This document shows, in pieces, positions 36,536 to 49,700 of a stretch of 64,000 nucleotides of DNA. The stretch comes from Datisca glomerata. Its lineage: Eukaryota; Streptophyta; Magnoliopsida; Cucurbitales; Datiscaceae. The notes beneath the pieces are model-generated. The model searched no databases. It had not been told where the DNA came from and saw nothing but the letters and a program-made list of their open reading frames with translations. Within the stretch, counting starts at the first letter, position 1, and every line of letters begins with the position of its first letter. A program made the translations under genes and the position numbers. Location: NCBI GenBank assembly GCA_003255025.1, contig QANY01008646.1:1114905-1178904 (forward strand), read 5' to 3'.

Positions 36536-37390
36536 GGTCAAAAACATAAATATATTTAACTAAAGAAAAATACAATTACACAGTACATGGGGAATACCCT
36601 AGGAAAATACACCAATACCCTAAATGGGTGCAGGGAACAAAGAACAACAAACTAAGAATCAAAATATATACCTAGATCTATCTATCATTTAGATCAGAGT
36701 CTAAGTATACATTTTTACTATTCTTAAGAAAAGAAGTCTATCCCTAATCATATTTAAGATCTTCTTCAAAATTAAAGAAGAATAAAAAACTTTACCTAAA
36801 AAGACCCTTCTGTTTTTTTTTTCCAATCCAAGTACAATAGACAATAACTGAAAAAAAAGTCTAACGGAAAGTCCAGTTATAGAATCTCTAAAGGTTATCT
36901 GCAAGCCAAAGGATGAAATCCTCCCAAGAAGAGGCAGAGCAGTGCAAGTAACATAGTCTCAGCAGCTCCATAATGATATTGTTAATAGTTGTGCATCCAA
37001 AGAAGAGATGGGCTTCTGATTTTGTACCTAAGGAGCAGAAAACACAATCCAGGCCTATTAAGCTGCACCATTGAGAAACACAATCTTTGGTGGAGAGCTT
37101 ATTAAGACATACAAGCCAAGTTATAAAGGAACACTTAGGAATGTGGCTAGAGAATCAAACCAGGGAGAACCAAGTAACTTTCTGTCCGTGATGGATCAAA
37201 GCTGAGTATGTTGACCTGATCGAAAAATTATCAGGAGTTGCTGTCCAGATCCAAGAACCTGTAAGCTGAGCATTGGGTATCCCTATATCAAGGATGAACC
37301 CCCCCAATTGGCCAGGCTAGAAGCAAAGCTAGGACTTAGTCATTGCCACATACCATTCCTTATCAGAGTTGACGTGGGAGTATTTAGGGG
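36536..37390 (-). pseudogene. LINE (L1-type) 3' part: RT thumb and zinc-binding reverse-transcriptase domain
   Basis: On the minus strand, TSTLIRNGMWQ (about 37365) is followed by ILDIGIPNAQLTGSWIWTAT (about 37290-37230). Then comes the zf-RVT domain with CX2C-type cysteines (WLVCLNKLSTKDCVSQW, then LDCVFCSLGTKSEAHLFFGC) down to about 36990. It ends toward a short poly-T run in plus (about 36528-36535), the likely A-tail. Several stops. This continues the LINE whose front half lies at 42293-45697. Confidence 0.7.
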
Positions 37391-40300
37391 AAAACGTGTG
37401 CTCATAATCATATTAGTTTCACCAATTGAATAAAAAATACCTATAAGGTCATTACAAGAATTAGGTACTTTAATAGCATTCAAGGACTGCATTTTACACT
37501 CAAACACAATGAAAAACACATTTTTATGCGGGGGCAAAGGGCGGGGAATGAAAATCTCAAACCTACCTAATTAAAGTAAAATAAATTAAACAAAAAACAA
37601 TCTCTCACAGCGCATCTCTCTTCAACCCTCACTCTCTTGGCGACGAAGCTCATAGAGAGCTCTCTATGCGATGAAGCTCATAGAGGTTTCTCTTCGTAAG
37701 GTGAAGCTCTCTCTCAGCTCTTTCTTGCATGCCTCTCTTGTAGCTCTCTCTTTCTAATCTCTACTATAGATTCTCTCTCGTAGCTCTTTCTCTGAGCTCT
37801 CTTGCATAGCTACCTCTCTCAACTCTGCTTAAATTTATCCCACTGATGGCTCTCTCTCGAAGCTCTTTAGCTTAGCTCTCTTTCTAAGCTCTGTGATTTT
37901 TGTTTACCAGCATGAACTCCTCCCAATCCAAGCTTCTCTGAGATAAATCCCTAATTCTATGTGATGCTTTAAATTTCCCGTGATGGGATTTTAAATGTAG
38001 TTTCTTCAGTTCCTAGGGTTTATGGAGTAGCTCGTGTCGTCTCGAATCTGCTTGTGGCTTGGAATTTTTGTCGTTTTCTGATGTGATTTTCATGAGTTAG
38101 GGCTTGGACACATTAAAAAGCTTTGGCCCTTCAGTGGAGAACGAATCCAATAACTTAACTGTCATTTCTCCATTATACATCGAGGATGCTTGGTTTAAAG
38201 ATTTTCTGTGAGAAAATTCTTCACTCTGTCATTTCAAGTAAACTCTTCTCCTACATTTTTCAAAATTCATAAATCAGGTCCTTCAAATTTTTGCCCTTTT
38301 CTTTCCCATGGCTTACACTTTCACATTCAAGGTTTCCCTCTATTTCTCATCTCTAATATGTCACAGATTGTCTGAAATATGTCACACAAATAGGTCCTTC
38401 AATTGTTCTATTTTTCGTGTTTCCACTTAGTTTTCATTTTGCTGTAATCTTATTGGAGTAAATTCTGAATGAAATAGAGATATTGGATTTGCTTGTACAC
38501 CCATTTTCTATTTTCTATGGTGCACTAACGTGCCTTCTTTTTGCTGAGAGTTTGAAATATTGTCAGTGGAGATGAATAAGTCAGATCTTTGGGATGATCC
38601 TTCACATGTAGGAAAGATAAGTTGTGAGCATGGCTCACTTATGGGTAAAATGAAAGAGGTGAAAGTGTTTGAGCAAGAATTGCTTGAGCACAACACCATG
38701 ATGAAACTAGCTCGTGAAGAGAATGATGTAGATTTAGAATTAGTGGGCTAAAAATTCCTTCCTTTATTGTTCTGTTTCGTGTTTCCACACAGTTTGTATT
38801 CTATTATAATATACAATGAGATATTGGATTTGTTTGTGCACTCATTTTTTTGTTTTATGTGGTGCACTAGTGTTGTTGGTTGTCATCCCATTGCAGTAAT
38901 CATTGAAGGCTCTACAAAAGAATCTTAAAAGAGAAGGAGCTTGAAGCTCCTCATAATGAAGATTCTTGCTATTGTTATATATATATATAGGTTGCCAAAT
39001 TATTTGTGTTGTACTTGTCGTGTTGCACCTCTTTTACTCTAATAGACACCTTGAGTGGCAACCTATAAATTTTGGACATTTTATTACTTTTATACTCTGA
39101 CAATAGATTGAAAAATTATTATGGTTAAATTATTTATCTTTTGATGGGTAAAAAAGTTTGATGTTTTGGTTTGTGTTTCAGGTGCAAGCTGGAGCTGGGT
39201 GTACTGCGAGCATAGATTGGGCAGTAATGGTCATGTAGAAGAAATTGAAATTTGTTTTGAAATTGTTTTGTATCTTTTATTATTGTATTATTGCTATCTA
39301 TTTGGAGATGTTCAATGAGGGTGGAGAGCATAGATTGGGCAGTAATGGTCATGACTGTTTTTTGACAAATGATGGTCTTTTGTACTTAATAGTTCTCATA
39401 TTTATTCTTTTCTTGGCATGTCTTCATCTCACATGTTTTTGAACTTAGTAGTTCTCATATTTACTATTTTCTTGGCATGTGATATGGGACCTAACATTGG
39501 AGTCTTCTCAATTCATTCGACCAATGAGGGTTTATACATCTCAATTAGAATAAATCTTGGCCAAATTAAGGTAATTGAAGATTCTAGAGTTTTCAGCATA
39601 TTTGATAAATGTAACTTATAGCCTCTGAATGTTGAGTGATGTCATTACGAGTGCTTAGTTTCAAAATTAAAATCTCTTGTTTCTTTTACATGGATATACA
39701 TGCAGTGCGTGTGTAGTTATGCATTCTTCCAAAACATCATTTTTGTAGTGTGCTTGTATATTTATATTCTACTTTTTGCAAATATTTGCTTGGCTGCTCT
39801 GATTTTAGTTTCCTATCCTCTTTAACTCTACATGTTCTTGTGGAACTGTGTATCATGAGTTTTTTTATGTATCGCTATGTACTCTTCTCATCTTTTAATT
39901 TTTTTTATTTCATTATAAGATGCAGAAAATGTTTTTGAAATTGAAAGTGAATTATAGAAATCCATGAACATTTATGAGGGTAATGTTGCAAATGTAGATT
40001 ATGGATAATTATCCCCTATGATAGTTAGGGGATGAAAGTGTAAAATTTTAGCAAAATGGTTATGAATTTGAATCTTGTTGTGGTGCACAGCTCTCCCTCT
40101 CTCTCCCTCTCTCTCTTACATCTCTTTGTCTTTCAGCTTTGTGTTGCAACTCTATTTTCCAGCACTTCCCACTTCGATTTCAAATCTCAGAATAATGGTT
40201 TTTCCTTGCGTGGTGGGTTTGAATCTCTAATTCATGTCTATTTGTCTGATTTTTGTGTTTTTTTTTTTGAGAAGTTGAGAGTTGCCTTTAGGTATGTGAA

Positions 40301-42292
40301 ATTGTGATAGGGCATGGAAATGGTTTTGTTTTATTGGGTTGTTGATATTGATCCCTCTTCTTCATCGTAGTTTTCAAGAAACATAGAGTAAATTAATTAT
40401 TATATGTTACTAGAGAATTTTTCTATCATTCATTTTATCATGAGTATCGATCGATTTGATTCAAATGTTTTCAAATTGGTACTTATCTTCTATAGTTGTC
40501 TGCAAGCTTCGTTATAATCCTGTAAACTAGAGTATATTTTATAGGTAGGGAGTTCTATACTTCTATCTATATATGTGTATGTTAAAACCCACTCTAATTG
40601 TTATATTTATGTTTTAATGATGTTTTAGAGCACAAGTAGTACTAACAGTGCTGCATTCGTAAATCCTTAATCCTCTAGTTATGCTTTAAATTTCCTTCTC
40701 TTTGTTTAGATTAGATTGATCATCTTTAGTTGGACCCTTAATGGATTTTTCTTTCTTCTACTTGAGGTTGTCATTATGTAATTACTCGTTTATAGTATTA
40801 GAATCAAGTTGTTAGTTTTATTGTTGGTTAATTATTTATTTGATTTAGTTTTATTTAATTGTTCACTTTAGCTAATTAAATTTTTAGGGGATGTTGAGTA
40901 CTCGTCATTAGCTTCTAGAAGAAATGATTAGTTTCGTGAATCGTTGTATGGGCCCAACAGTAAGTTTCTTCTTAGAGGACTTTCTTGTAAATTAATTATA
41001 ATTTTTTTTAAAAAATGGCTTATATGTACGTACATTTCTCTTGTAGTTGTAAGAAGAAACTCATCAACTTTTGATACCCTAGAGCAAGAGGTGGCAGAGA
41101 AGATTGGAATTTTAATAGTTGGGTGGTAAGCTAAAAAGTATATAAATGTTTACTATATGGAAACGATTTGGGAAATTGAATGCAACTTTATGAAACTTGT
41201 TGGTGTAGTTGTGTTTTAAGGTGTCAGACTTCCTAATAGAGATAAGTGTGTTTCTTCTTTTTGGGGTGAGGGAATGGATGGAGCTTAGTGTTGCTATGAA
41301 TCTTCTCTGTCACTTAAGCTTTGTTATGATTTTATAATATATTGTTTAGATAAACTTGATTGCTTGTTAAATGTTACATTTTAAGACAGAAGATAATAAA
41401 CTTGGTTTGCAGTTAAATGTCAGAATTTGGTTACTCTCCACCAACTACTATACTATATCATTGAATGCTGTAAGTCTGCCACTAATTCTTAACTTCCTTA
41501 TCTGATAAGTCATTTCTTAACTGTTGGTCATTTAGATTGTACTATCTGGAATATGAGGCTTGCTCTTTCACCTGAATGGATCATCCATGCTTTGGTACAA
41601 TACTTTGATCTTGTTCTGAAACATCACCAAGGAAATTACCTGCGCCACCACCTCCTCACCAAGGAAAACTACCAAGTGGACGTCCTAGGGTATCTCAACC
41701 TTCAGTACCTAGATGTGATTTTATACTAGATTTTAGTTTTTTTAAAAATTACTTTTGCTTGCTCTATGTAAAAATCAACATGTAATTATCATTTTGAGAT
41801 ATGATTTCTAGTAGACAATTAGTATGTAACAATTTTGACTAATTAAATAAAATGATATGTGATTTTGTTATTTCGTGATATTTTTTGAAAAGTTATTTAT
41901 TTTTTATATTTGTACAATTGTAAATATAAGTAATAAAAAATATTTAATAATATTTGCAAAATAATAAGTAATGAAAATACTATGAAATACCTACGATTGT
42001 GTTTATAAAACGCTATGAAAGATCTACGATAGCATTTACAAAATGCTGTAAAACCTACTACAACATTTATAAAATGCTATAAAGGCTATCATAGCGTTTA
42101 AAAAACGCTATAAAAAACTTTTGGTATGGCGTTTAAAACTTGCAATAGTAGGCTATGTTATAACGTTTAAAAAATGCTATATAGATAGTGGACTTTTAAT
42201 AACGTCGGTATACATAGTATTTTCAAAAGCGCTATCGAAATCCTATGATAGCATTTTTTGGCTGATATCGTAACGTTTTTTTTGTTATAGTG
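37391..42292 (+). mobile_element. CACTA-like insertion splitting the LINE; left end not resolved
   Basis: The right end GTTATAGTG (ending 42292) reads CACTATAAC in reverse and is preceded by 300 bp of subterminal motifs (gctatcatag, agcgttt.aaa, gcgttttaaacgctat). The LINE reading frame stops at exactly this point on one side and resumes near 37390 on the other, so about 4.9 kb was inserted. Inside are a pyrimidine-rich stretch with repeated 'agctctctct' (37600-37900), a small frame at 38560-38751, a duplicated 28-bp motif (39207-39234 and 39326-39353) and a proline-rich piece near 41640. No transposase core was recognised, so it is probably non-autonomous or badly decayed. Confidence 0.55.
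38560..38751 (+). other. Unrecognised 63-codon frame inside the CACTA-like insertion
   Basis: ATG to TAA, charged and non-repetitive (SDLWDDPSHVGKISCEHG and EVKVFEQELLEHN). It may be an exon of a captured or element-encoded gene. No family recognised. Confidence 0.2.
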
Positions 42293-43440
42293 GGTGTCAT
42301 GGCTCAGTAAACAATGCTATAGTGGATCCATCCCCAATCTGAGGAGTACAAAAAAATGCTATTTTTTCCCTGATCTTGATGAGCTTTCTCCAGGGCCAGA
42401 AAGGATCAACAAACTGTTTAACAATGAAAATGGAATGCTTTTTCAATCAATTATGCTTACACCAAGCTATCATTGATATTGACAACAAGCCTCCAAAACT
42501 GTTTACAAATAGCAACATAATTCCAAGTAGTAAACTTCCTAATCCCCAAACCTCCTTCCTCCAAAGGAGAACAAATCAAATCACAAGGCACTTTAACCCT
42601 ACCAACCTTCTCATGATTACCATTATAAAATTCCTCAAGGATGAGTTAATTATTTTCACAAAACTTAGGAAGGATAGTGAGGCTAGCTCAATACCCCTGA
42701 ATAATAAGTAAAATAGTTTTAATGAGCTGCAGCCTGCCTACATAGGATAGGAACTTGTTTTCCAAGCTTTAGCCCTATGGATAATTTTATGAAAAAAAAC
42801 CTCACAATGCACCTTGTTAATCTTGATTGAGATAAGAGGAATCCCTAGGTGTCCAATAAGGAGTGTACCCTTGGAGAAACCAGTTTCGATAAGAATCTCA
42901 ATCTGAACAGAATCCTCCACCCCACAGAAAAATATGTTGTTTTTAGTTACATTAGGGTTCAAGCCAGAAAGATTGCTAAACAGATTAATGTCATCCTTAA
43001 TAGTCTTGACAGAACTAAAATCACGCTTACAGAAAACCAAGAGGTCATCAGAAAAATATAAGTTTACAATTCTATCTTTTTTAAATCTCCAATGAAAATG
43101 AAAAGAAGGTAAAGTGGCACACTTATTGAGAATACCTATAAGGACTTCCATAACAAAAATAAACAAGTAGGGTGATAATGGATCACCTCTACTACGATGA
43201 AAAAAACCATGCAAACCACCATTGATATTTATTGAATAAGTTGGTGAAGTGGCACACTTCATAATCCAGTCAGTGAATCTACCATAAAAACCAAAAGCTT
43301 GGAGGACTTTCCTATGGAAAAACCAACTCACAATGTCATAAGCTTTAAGCAAGTCCACTTTCAAGGTGCATCTAAGGCTGTTTTCTTTGTGTGGTAGCCT
43401 ATCATAATCTCCTAAGAAAGGAGAATATTATCTGAAACAT
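42293..43440 (-). pseudogene. LINE reverse transcriptase, middle and C-terminal part
   Basis: The minus-strand frame 43364-42738 encodes MKVDLLKAYDIVSW (first catalytic Asp), RGDPLSPYLFIFVMEVL and the active site LYFSDDLLVF (FSDD in place of the usual FADD). FSNLSGLNPN and LGIPLISIKIN follow. Beyond a stop near 42738 the frame continues in pieces to GDGSTIALFTEP just before 42293, where the CACTA end interrupts it. Non-LTR RTs of this type copy the element RNA at a nicked target. Multiple stops show it is dead. Confidence 0.85.
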
Positions 43441-44834
43441 CTCTACCATGCACTCAGGCAGTACCCTTATCAACTTATTTGCTATCATCTTGGTAATGCA
43501 TTTATAGATCAGGTTGCAGCAAGGAATAGGCCTGAACTCAGTAACTTTGGTGGGGTTAGGGATCTTGGGAATTGGGAGAGATTATAGTAGCATAGAAGTA
43601 CTTTAGGAGCTCACCATGCTGAAAGAATTCTAGGATAGCCTTACAAACATCTCTGCCAATGATATCCTAAGTCTTCTTAAAAAAGCAAGATGAAAACCAT
43701 CTGGCCCTAGAGCCTTTAAGTCCTTAAAAAAAAGAAAGTAAGCTAAACATCCTCAGTAGAAAAACTCAGATTTAGAAAATCTTGCGTATCAGGACCTATT
43801 TTGTAAGGAAGCACACTATCAATAACCTCCCAGTTAATATCTAGAATAACCTCTTGATTTCCCAACAAGTTTTTGTAGAAAGAAATAATGTGTTCTTGGA
43901 TTTTAGAAGGATCATCGAGAAGGTTGCCATCGTTGTCCTCAATCTGAGCAATTTGGGATTTTCTCCTATAAGGCTTAATAGCATTGAAGAAAAAGCTAGT
44001 GTTATTATCTCCAAGATACCCTAGAATTTTTCATATAGAAGCTTTCATCTATCAAAGACCAAGTGTGCAACCGTTTCTAAGCTTCACTAGCCTTATTCTG
44101 AAATTCCACACTAACTGGGCTAGCATTAAGAATCTGGTTTGCTAAATTATAATTCTGTCGAGCTTCAATAACACTTCTGGAGATGTCATTACACTTAAGC
44201 TTGTTGAATGCTCTATGAGCTTTCTTAATAGATCTCGTCTTCTGAGCAAGCCTGAACATAGCGTTACCCTGGACTAGAATGTGCCAAGCTTCTTCAACAG
44301 TTGGGTTAAATTTACCAATTTCTATCCAAAATTAAAAAAAAATCTAAAAAGAGATTTCTTCATTTTAACCTCTGACAAAAGTCTAACTATAGCAGGGCTA
44401 TTGTCAGATAACCCTAGATCAACAAAGAATGCACACGAGTTCTCAAATAAAGACTGTCAATGATGATTAGTAAACACTTTGTCAATTTTAGACATGATGC
44501 TTCCCACTCCACCTTGGTGATTCCACCATGTGAGAAACTGTCCTGTAAATCTCAAATCATGCAAATCCAGCTTGGTCAAACACTCTTCAAAGGCTTTCAT
44601 CACCTCATCCCAAGTTAAAGAACCTATTTACTTTTCATTAAGATGAAAAGTTTCATTGAAATCTCCCATAATTATCCAGGAAAAAGAAGACATATTAATA
44701 CTTTCCAAATCTTGTCATAAGGATTGTCTCTGATTAGTAGTATTAAAGGCATACAGAATAGAGCAAAAAAACTCCATAATAAGGTTTAGTCTTCTAACAG
44801 TGTGGTAGATCAACTCAGGTGTGCACAAAATAAC
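43441..44834 (-). pseudogene. LINE ORF2 segment between endonuclease and RT, decayed
   Basis: Short minus-strand frames (such as 44259-44077, Lys/Ala/Asn-rich helical) occupy the spacer expected between the endonuclease and RT domains. Many stops and shifts. No separate motif can be assigned with confidence. Confidence 0.5.
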
Positions 44835-45122
44835 TTAGATATTAAAGATTGCAGGGCTATATGCAGCCCATATTCTACCAGAAGATTTAGATGCATGGCT
44901 ATAAACAGCCCATATTCTACCAGAAGATTTAGATGAATAATTATTAACAACATTCCAATTCAAGAAAATAGACTGAATGATTATGTTGTAGTGTTTAAAT
45001 TTGACTCTAGTTTCAACCATAACACACAGATCTAACTGAAAATCTCTACACAGCCTCCTAATTTTTGAATGTTTCCTAGGCTTATTAAAGCCTCTAACAT
45101 TCCAAATAGCAAAGTTAGTCAT
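44835..45122 (-). pseudogene. LINE apurinic-type endonuclease, N-terminal part
   Basis: The frame begins MTNFAIWNVRGFNKP and contains DLCVMVETRVKF, the Asn and Glu blocks of LINE endonucleases that nick the insertion site. A 42-bp (14-codon) tandem duplication (SKSSGRIWAVYSHA then a variant) lies at its end (about 44864-44947). Its ATG overlaps the upstream frame's stop as ATGA (45122-45119). Confidence 0.8.
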
Positions 45123-45697
45123 TTAATAGTGAGGAAGGGAGGGGTATAGGTTATCGAATTGACATTATAAGCTCCGAGCTTGGCAATAAGTTTCCTATGT
45201 CTTTGCTTGTGCGAGGCACTCAATTTAGCAATAGTAGGTGTAAAGTTTGGTGAGCCAGAATTAGTTAGGGTAACATTATTTTTCTCCTCTTGAACAATTT
45301 GTTTAAACATGGATCCATTATTACCCTGCACATCCTGACTAGCCATTGTAATAGGAGATATTACGTCATCTCTAAGTTCCTAAGGGACCTCTACTGAAGC
45401 CCTAACACATACTAACACTCAAGAGGTTCGAGTTCAATCAGATGATCATCATCCTTTTCAGGTTTATGGAAAGACAAACAAAACTATCTGCATGAACATC
45501 AGCATGTTCAATCACTTTTTCCTTCCATTTTCTAGTAACTTGCGCCTATTCTCGTTTCTATTTAGCCACTGGTTTAATAGGTTCATGTATCTATTTCTTC
45601 TTCTCATTGTATTGCAAGCAATCATGACAAAAAACTTAGCAAGTCTTGCAACTCTTAGGTATTCCTAGGTATTCCACCTCAACTTTAGTCGCATCAA
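45119..45697 (-). pseudogene. LINE ORF1 C-terminal part with Cys-rich remnant
   Basis: Reading down from 45697: DATKVEVEYLGIPKSCKTC then CHDC, the degenerate zinc-knuckle region that follows the DUF4283-type domain in plant L1 ORF1 proteins. A charged linker with stops follows, then an open frame (45346-45119) that ends at the ATGA overlap with the endonuclease frame. Its upstream half is at 47631-47900, beyond the inserted LTR. Confidence 0.6.
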
Positions 45698-47630
45698 TGT
45701 TGGAATATGTCCATAAAGTAGCGTGTAATAACTATTTATTTGTATTTACTTATTTCTTAGACATTAGTATTGTTGAATTCTTATGAATAAATTGAAAGTC
45801 TTATTTTAAATTAAAGTGTGTTCATAAATTACTCTAGTCCTGGAATTTTCACCAACGAACGAAGAGTGAAGACAGAGGCGTCTCCAGACGAACTCTTCTG
45901 AAAGTTCAGAACAATATTCATAGTCTTATCATCGACTGGGCAATCGAATCCAATTACGACTGTTAGGTTGAACCAATGGATACTAGTCTTGGGGCATGTG
46001 AGTCGAGCCTCAAACGGTTAACCTAGACATGTTATGAATATGTTGAATAGACCAGTTACAAAATAATTTAGACCCAAAACCGTTTACCAAGCTTTAAATA
46101 TAATTGTTACACCATAAGAGTATTTTTGTATTTACCTTAATCTTAGGGTGAATATGTAGCTTGACTTAGTTAGTTGCAATTTTTGATATGTCAAATGAGT
46201 GAGTTCGAATTAGCGGGCAATACCTCGACTGTTGGGATGTAATTCAATTAAGTTGGAGTTACGTGATTCACATATATGAAAATTCGTAGTTTGATTGTGA
46301 AAGTATCAATATCACCTTATGCTTTATTGTTGGGTGTATGAATAAATTAACATGGTCAGGTATTCAATGAATTGAGTCATTGATTAAGACTTATGAATTG
46401 TACGAGATAATTCACTATTATGTCTTTTTTATTCACATTCAATAAAAGAGTTACGGAATTAATAACAAGAGGGGTAAAACATTAATTTTATACTTCGTTC
46501 TTGTTACTGATATTCACGATGGGTAATATGTTAAAATATTTTGTGGACCATGAAAATAAAAAGGATTTATTTACACCAATAGAAAATATAGTACACATGA
46601 ATCGAGAGTTGATTCGGTATCGAATTTATAGTGGAGTCGTACAATATCATGATTAAATGGGTCGGGAATTTATGGAGATAAATTCACCGGGTATTTGAAT
46701 CTTTAGCTTTATTCATATTGGTCCATTCAGTCTCAGAAATAGCTCAAAACAACGGGAATAGAGAAATGAAGTAAATTAGATCAAAATGTATTTTGATGCC
46801 AATGCATATTTCCTACACCTATATATGACGAGTGATGTCACTTAATTAGTTAAGTATGATTATATTTATTAAAATTAATTAATTTTTATTTGATAATTAA
46901 TAAATAAAAATTAATTAATTAATTATTTGATAAAGTTTAATTAAATCTATCAATTGGATGATGAATATTGATACAACTCAACCTCTAGAGAATATTGTAA
47001 TTTTTGGCAATTATGAGCATATGCGATGAATTTTCATAAATAAAAAAATATATGGGTATATTTATAAATATCAAAAATTACATTTTATCAATATCTAATA
47101 GCAATCTGATTACAGATAAATCTTGGCTAAGATACAGTTGCTTGATAACAAAGTAAATGAGAAAAAATGTTTTTCCTCTCCCTCCCTAGTGATTGCCGCC
47201 GAAAAACAATATTGAAGGGAAAATATTTGATTTTTTCCTTCAATCGTTTTGAGAGCTCACACTCAAACTCTTACACAAAATTCTCGGAAGATATATTTAT
47301 GAAATTAATGGGTGGTTGTTGGTGGACGAAATTCGTAAATCGTTCTCGGAGTTCAAGTGCATGATTCGGATCCCGAAACTTGAAGAATACGAAGAACGCT
47401 CGAAGGAATTCCACCAGCTTAGAAATTCTCTGATATAAAGTATAGGTGAAAAAATTGTTTCTAACCTTATCCTCTCATTTAATGTCATATATGCATAATC
47501 GCACGTTATTTGATTTTAAGTTATTTAATTTAATTAAATAAGTTAATTGAAATTTTTTTTGATGTTCCGTCTACAAATCGTTCGTGATTTAAACTTATTT
47601 TTAATTAATTTAAAATCGATTGGTCCATCA
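45698..47630 (+). mobile_element. Solo LTR (about 1.93 kb) inside LINE ORF1
   Basis: The unit begins TGTTGGAATATGTCC and ends TTGGTCCATCA, a TG...CA pair with short inverted ends (tgttgga / tcca.ca). It is flanked by atcaa (45693-45697) and gtcaa (47631-47635), a 5-bp target duplication with one change. Removing it restores the LINE ORF1 reading frame (AYGID joined to ATKVEVEY). The start is typical of long plant LTRs. Internal regions are absent, so this is a solo LTR left by recombination. Confidence 0.8.
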
Positions 47631-47900
47631 GTCAATGCCATAGGCTTCAAGGTCAATTTCTAACACCTTTAAGAGCTCTGAAAAGATGTCAATCTCAACA
47701 CAGACCCTAGCAAATGAGAGCTTTGTTCCACTAGCAATCACAACATCTAAAACCAATGGATTGCCAATAATACTAGTTATACTACTAATTCCACTCTGGA
47801 TCCAAAGGATTGCTGGCATATTTCACGGCCTCACCCATATATGTATCATGTTGTGGAGTCTATTGCTTGAAAATCGAAGGCTTACCAAGAATGTCTACTT
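47631..47900 (-). pseudogene. LINE ORF1 fragment (DUF4283-like)
   Basis: The minus-strand frame from 47819 encodes MPAILWIQSGISSITSIIGN and KLSFARVCVEI, matching the DUF4283-type domain of plant L1 ORF1 proteins. It runs into the solo LTR end at 47631. The 5' limit of the LINE lies near 47900, where similarity fades. Confidence 0.7.
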
Positions 47901-49700
47901 TTTAATATTGTAACAACTTTTTAATATTAAAAATATCTACTAATATATATTATATATAAAAGTATAGAACTTTGGTGAAATATTTTTGGACAGTATTACC
48001 TTCAAATATATTTAAAATTTCTTACATTATTCTTAAATTTATAAAGTCCTATGAAGAATTTTTCAACCTTTTTGTTTAAAAAATAATTACACCTAATAGA
48101 TAACTTTTAAATCTCAATTTAAAAAATAACAGTTTATTTTTACTTTAAACCAATAGACAACTTTTGATGTCACATCATCAATCTTTTATTGGTAAAAGAA
48201 ATTAAAGAGACAATATTACCTTTATTTTTTTTTACAGATTTTTGAATAAAATAATTTATATATTTTTTTTATAGATTTAAGGATTTTAATGATTTTCTAA
48301 AATTTAGCTAAGGTTATTTAATAGAAGATATTATCTCCTAATTATAGCTATAGCTAGTAAAAATATTCTGTTAATGATAAACATTAGTTAGCCGAAGGTT
48401 TCTCCCTTGGCACCATTTTATCCTATATGCATTTTTTATGGAGATCTTCTGAAGATTGTTTGTGATAATTCATTTGCTCCATTCCCGAATTCTCCCATAA
48501 TTGATATGTTGAAAATTAGTCAATTATGGAGGAAATATTAGTAAATCAAAGAATTAACAAGAGTTACTAACATATGTTTACCATTAACAGAGTATACCTT
48601 TTTTGGGAATGTGTTTTTCAAATAAAATTTTGATATTGCGTGATTTCTTATGCGGTTTCTTTAGCGATTTTTTAGTGTTTTTAAAATATGATTTTTTGAG
48701 CGGTTTTTACCAATTTTTAAAACTTCAATTTTTTCGTTGACATCCAACATTAATTGACTCTATATAATTAAGTAATTGGATGAGTAGTCAATCAATGATA
48801 TATTCTATATGTTTCTGAATTTTTTTGAAACACCACTTAAATAGTTTAAAGACGTTTTGGTTAATAATTATTGACATTTATAGTAACTTCTGTTTATCTA
48901 AAATATTAAAAAATCTGAAACTTCTTAAAACATCATCCCTAAATTTGTCTCGATCTGTAAATTTCTATTACTTAAATTATCACCATAAAGATTTTTTTCT
49001 TCATTTATTTACTACGTTAAACAACAAATGATAACATATGATAAGTTTCAAATTAATTCAGTATTTTTTAACCAATTATTTTAGGTAGCATGATTTTTTT
49101 TTAAAAGGTTGGTATCATGAATTACTAGACTATCTTAGACTATCTTAAGACAACCTTAAAATTTAATTGAAAAAAATTAGGGTAAAATATACTTTTACCC
49201 CTATAGTTTGTGATAATTTTTATTTTTAACCTTCTACTTTAAAAAATAACAGATAAAACCCTACAATTTTATTGTTGTAACACGTTTGCTGTTTCGTAGG
49301 TATTCCGTTGTTATAAACAAACAACCGTCACACAGAAATCTTAATTGTTATTATCGTGACAAATAAAACTTAACCACATCACTCTAATTAGTTATCCCAA
49401 TAGACATGTCAGAAATTACCCCTTTTTTCTTCCTTCTTCCCCGCGGGACTCACAACCACCATTGTTCAGAACACCCCAAAACGCGCGATTGGGGTTTCGT
49501 TTCCGCGTACTTTTTTTTAGACTTCTGGGTACGTTTGAGCTTGAAAAAGATATGAGAAAAAATAAGGTGGCGGCTCAAGGACAGAATGGAGAAGATTCAA
49601 AATTAAAAAAAAATAACGCACCTTCTGTGGAATCAAACCATTGAGTGTCAAGTCCCAATCAGAACACAGTGAGTTTAAGGATTTTGTTTCTCTTCGGGTG
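47901..49700. other. AT-rich DNA, no supportable gene
   Basis: Only short frames. The part around 49170-49380 ('gggtaaaatatacttttacc' and following) resembles a dispersed plant repeat in style, but no ends were found. Confidence 0.35.

Noticed and set aside
37340..37537. 65-codon minus-strand frame beside the LINE tail as a gene
   Set aside because: Its C-terminal half is LINE sequence (TSTLIRNGMWQ). The first half is probably insertion-derived junction sequence.
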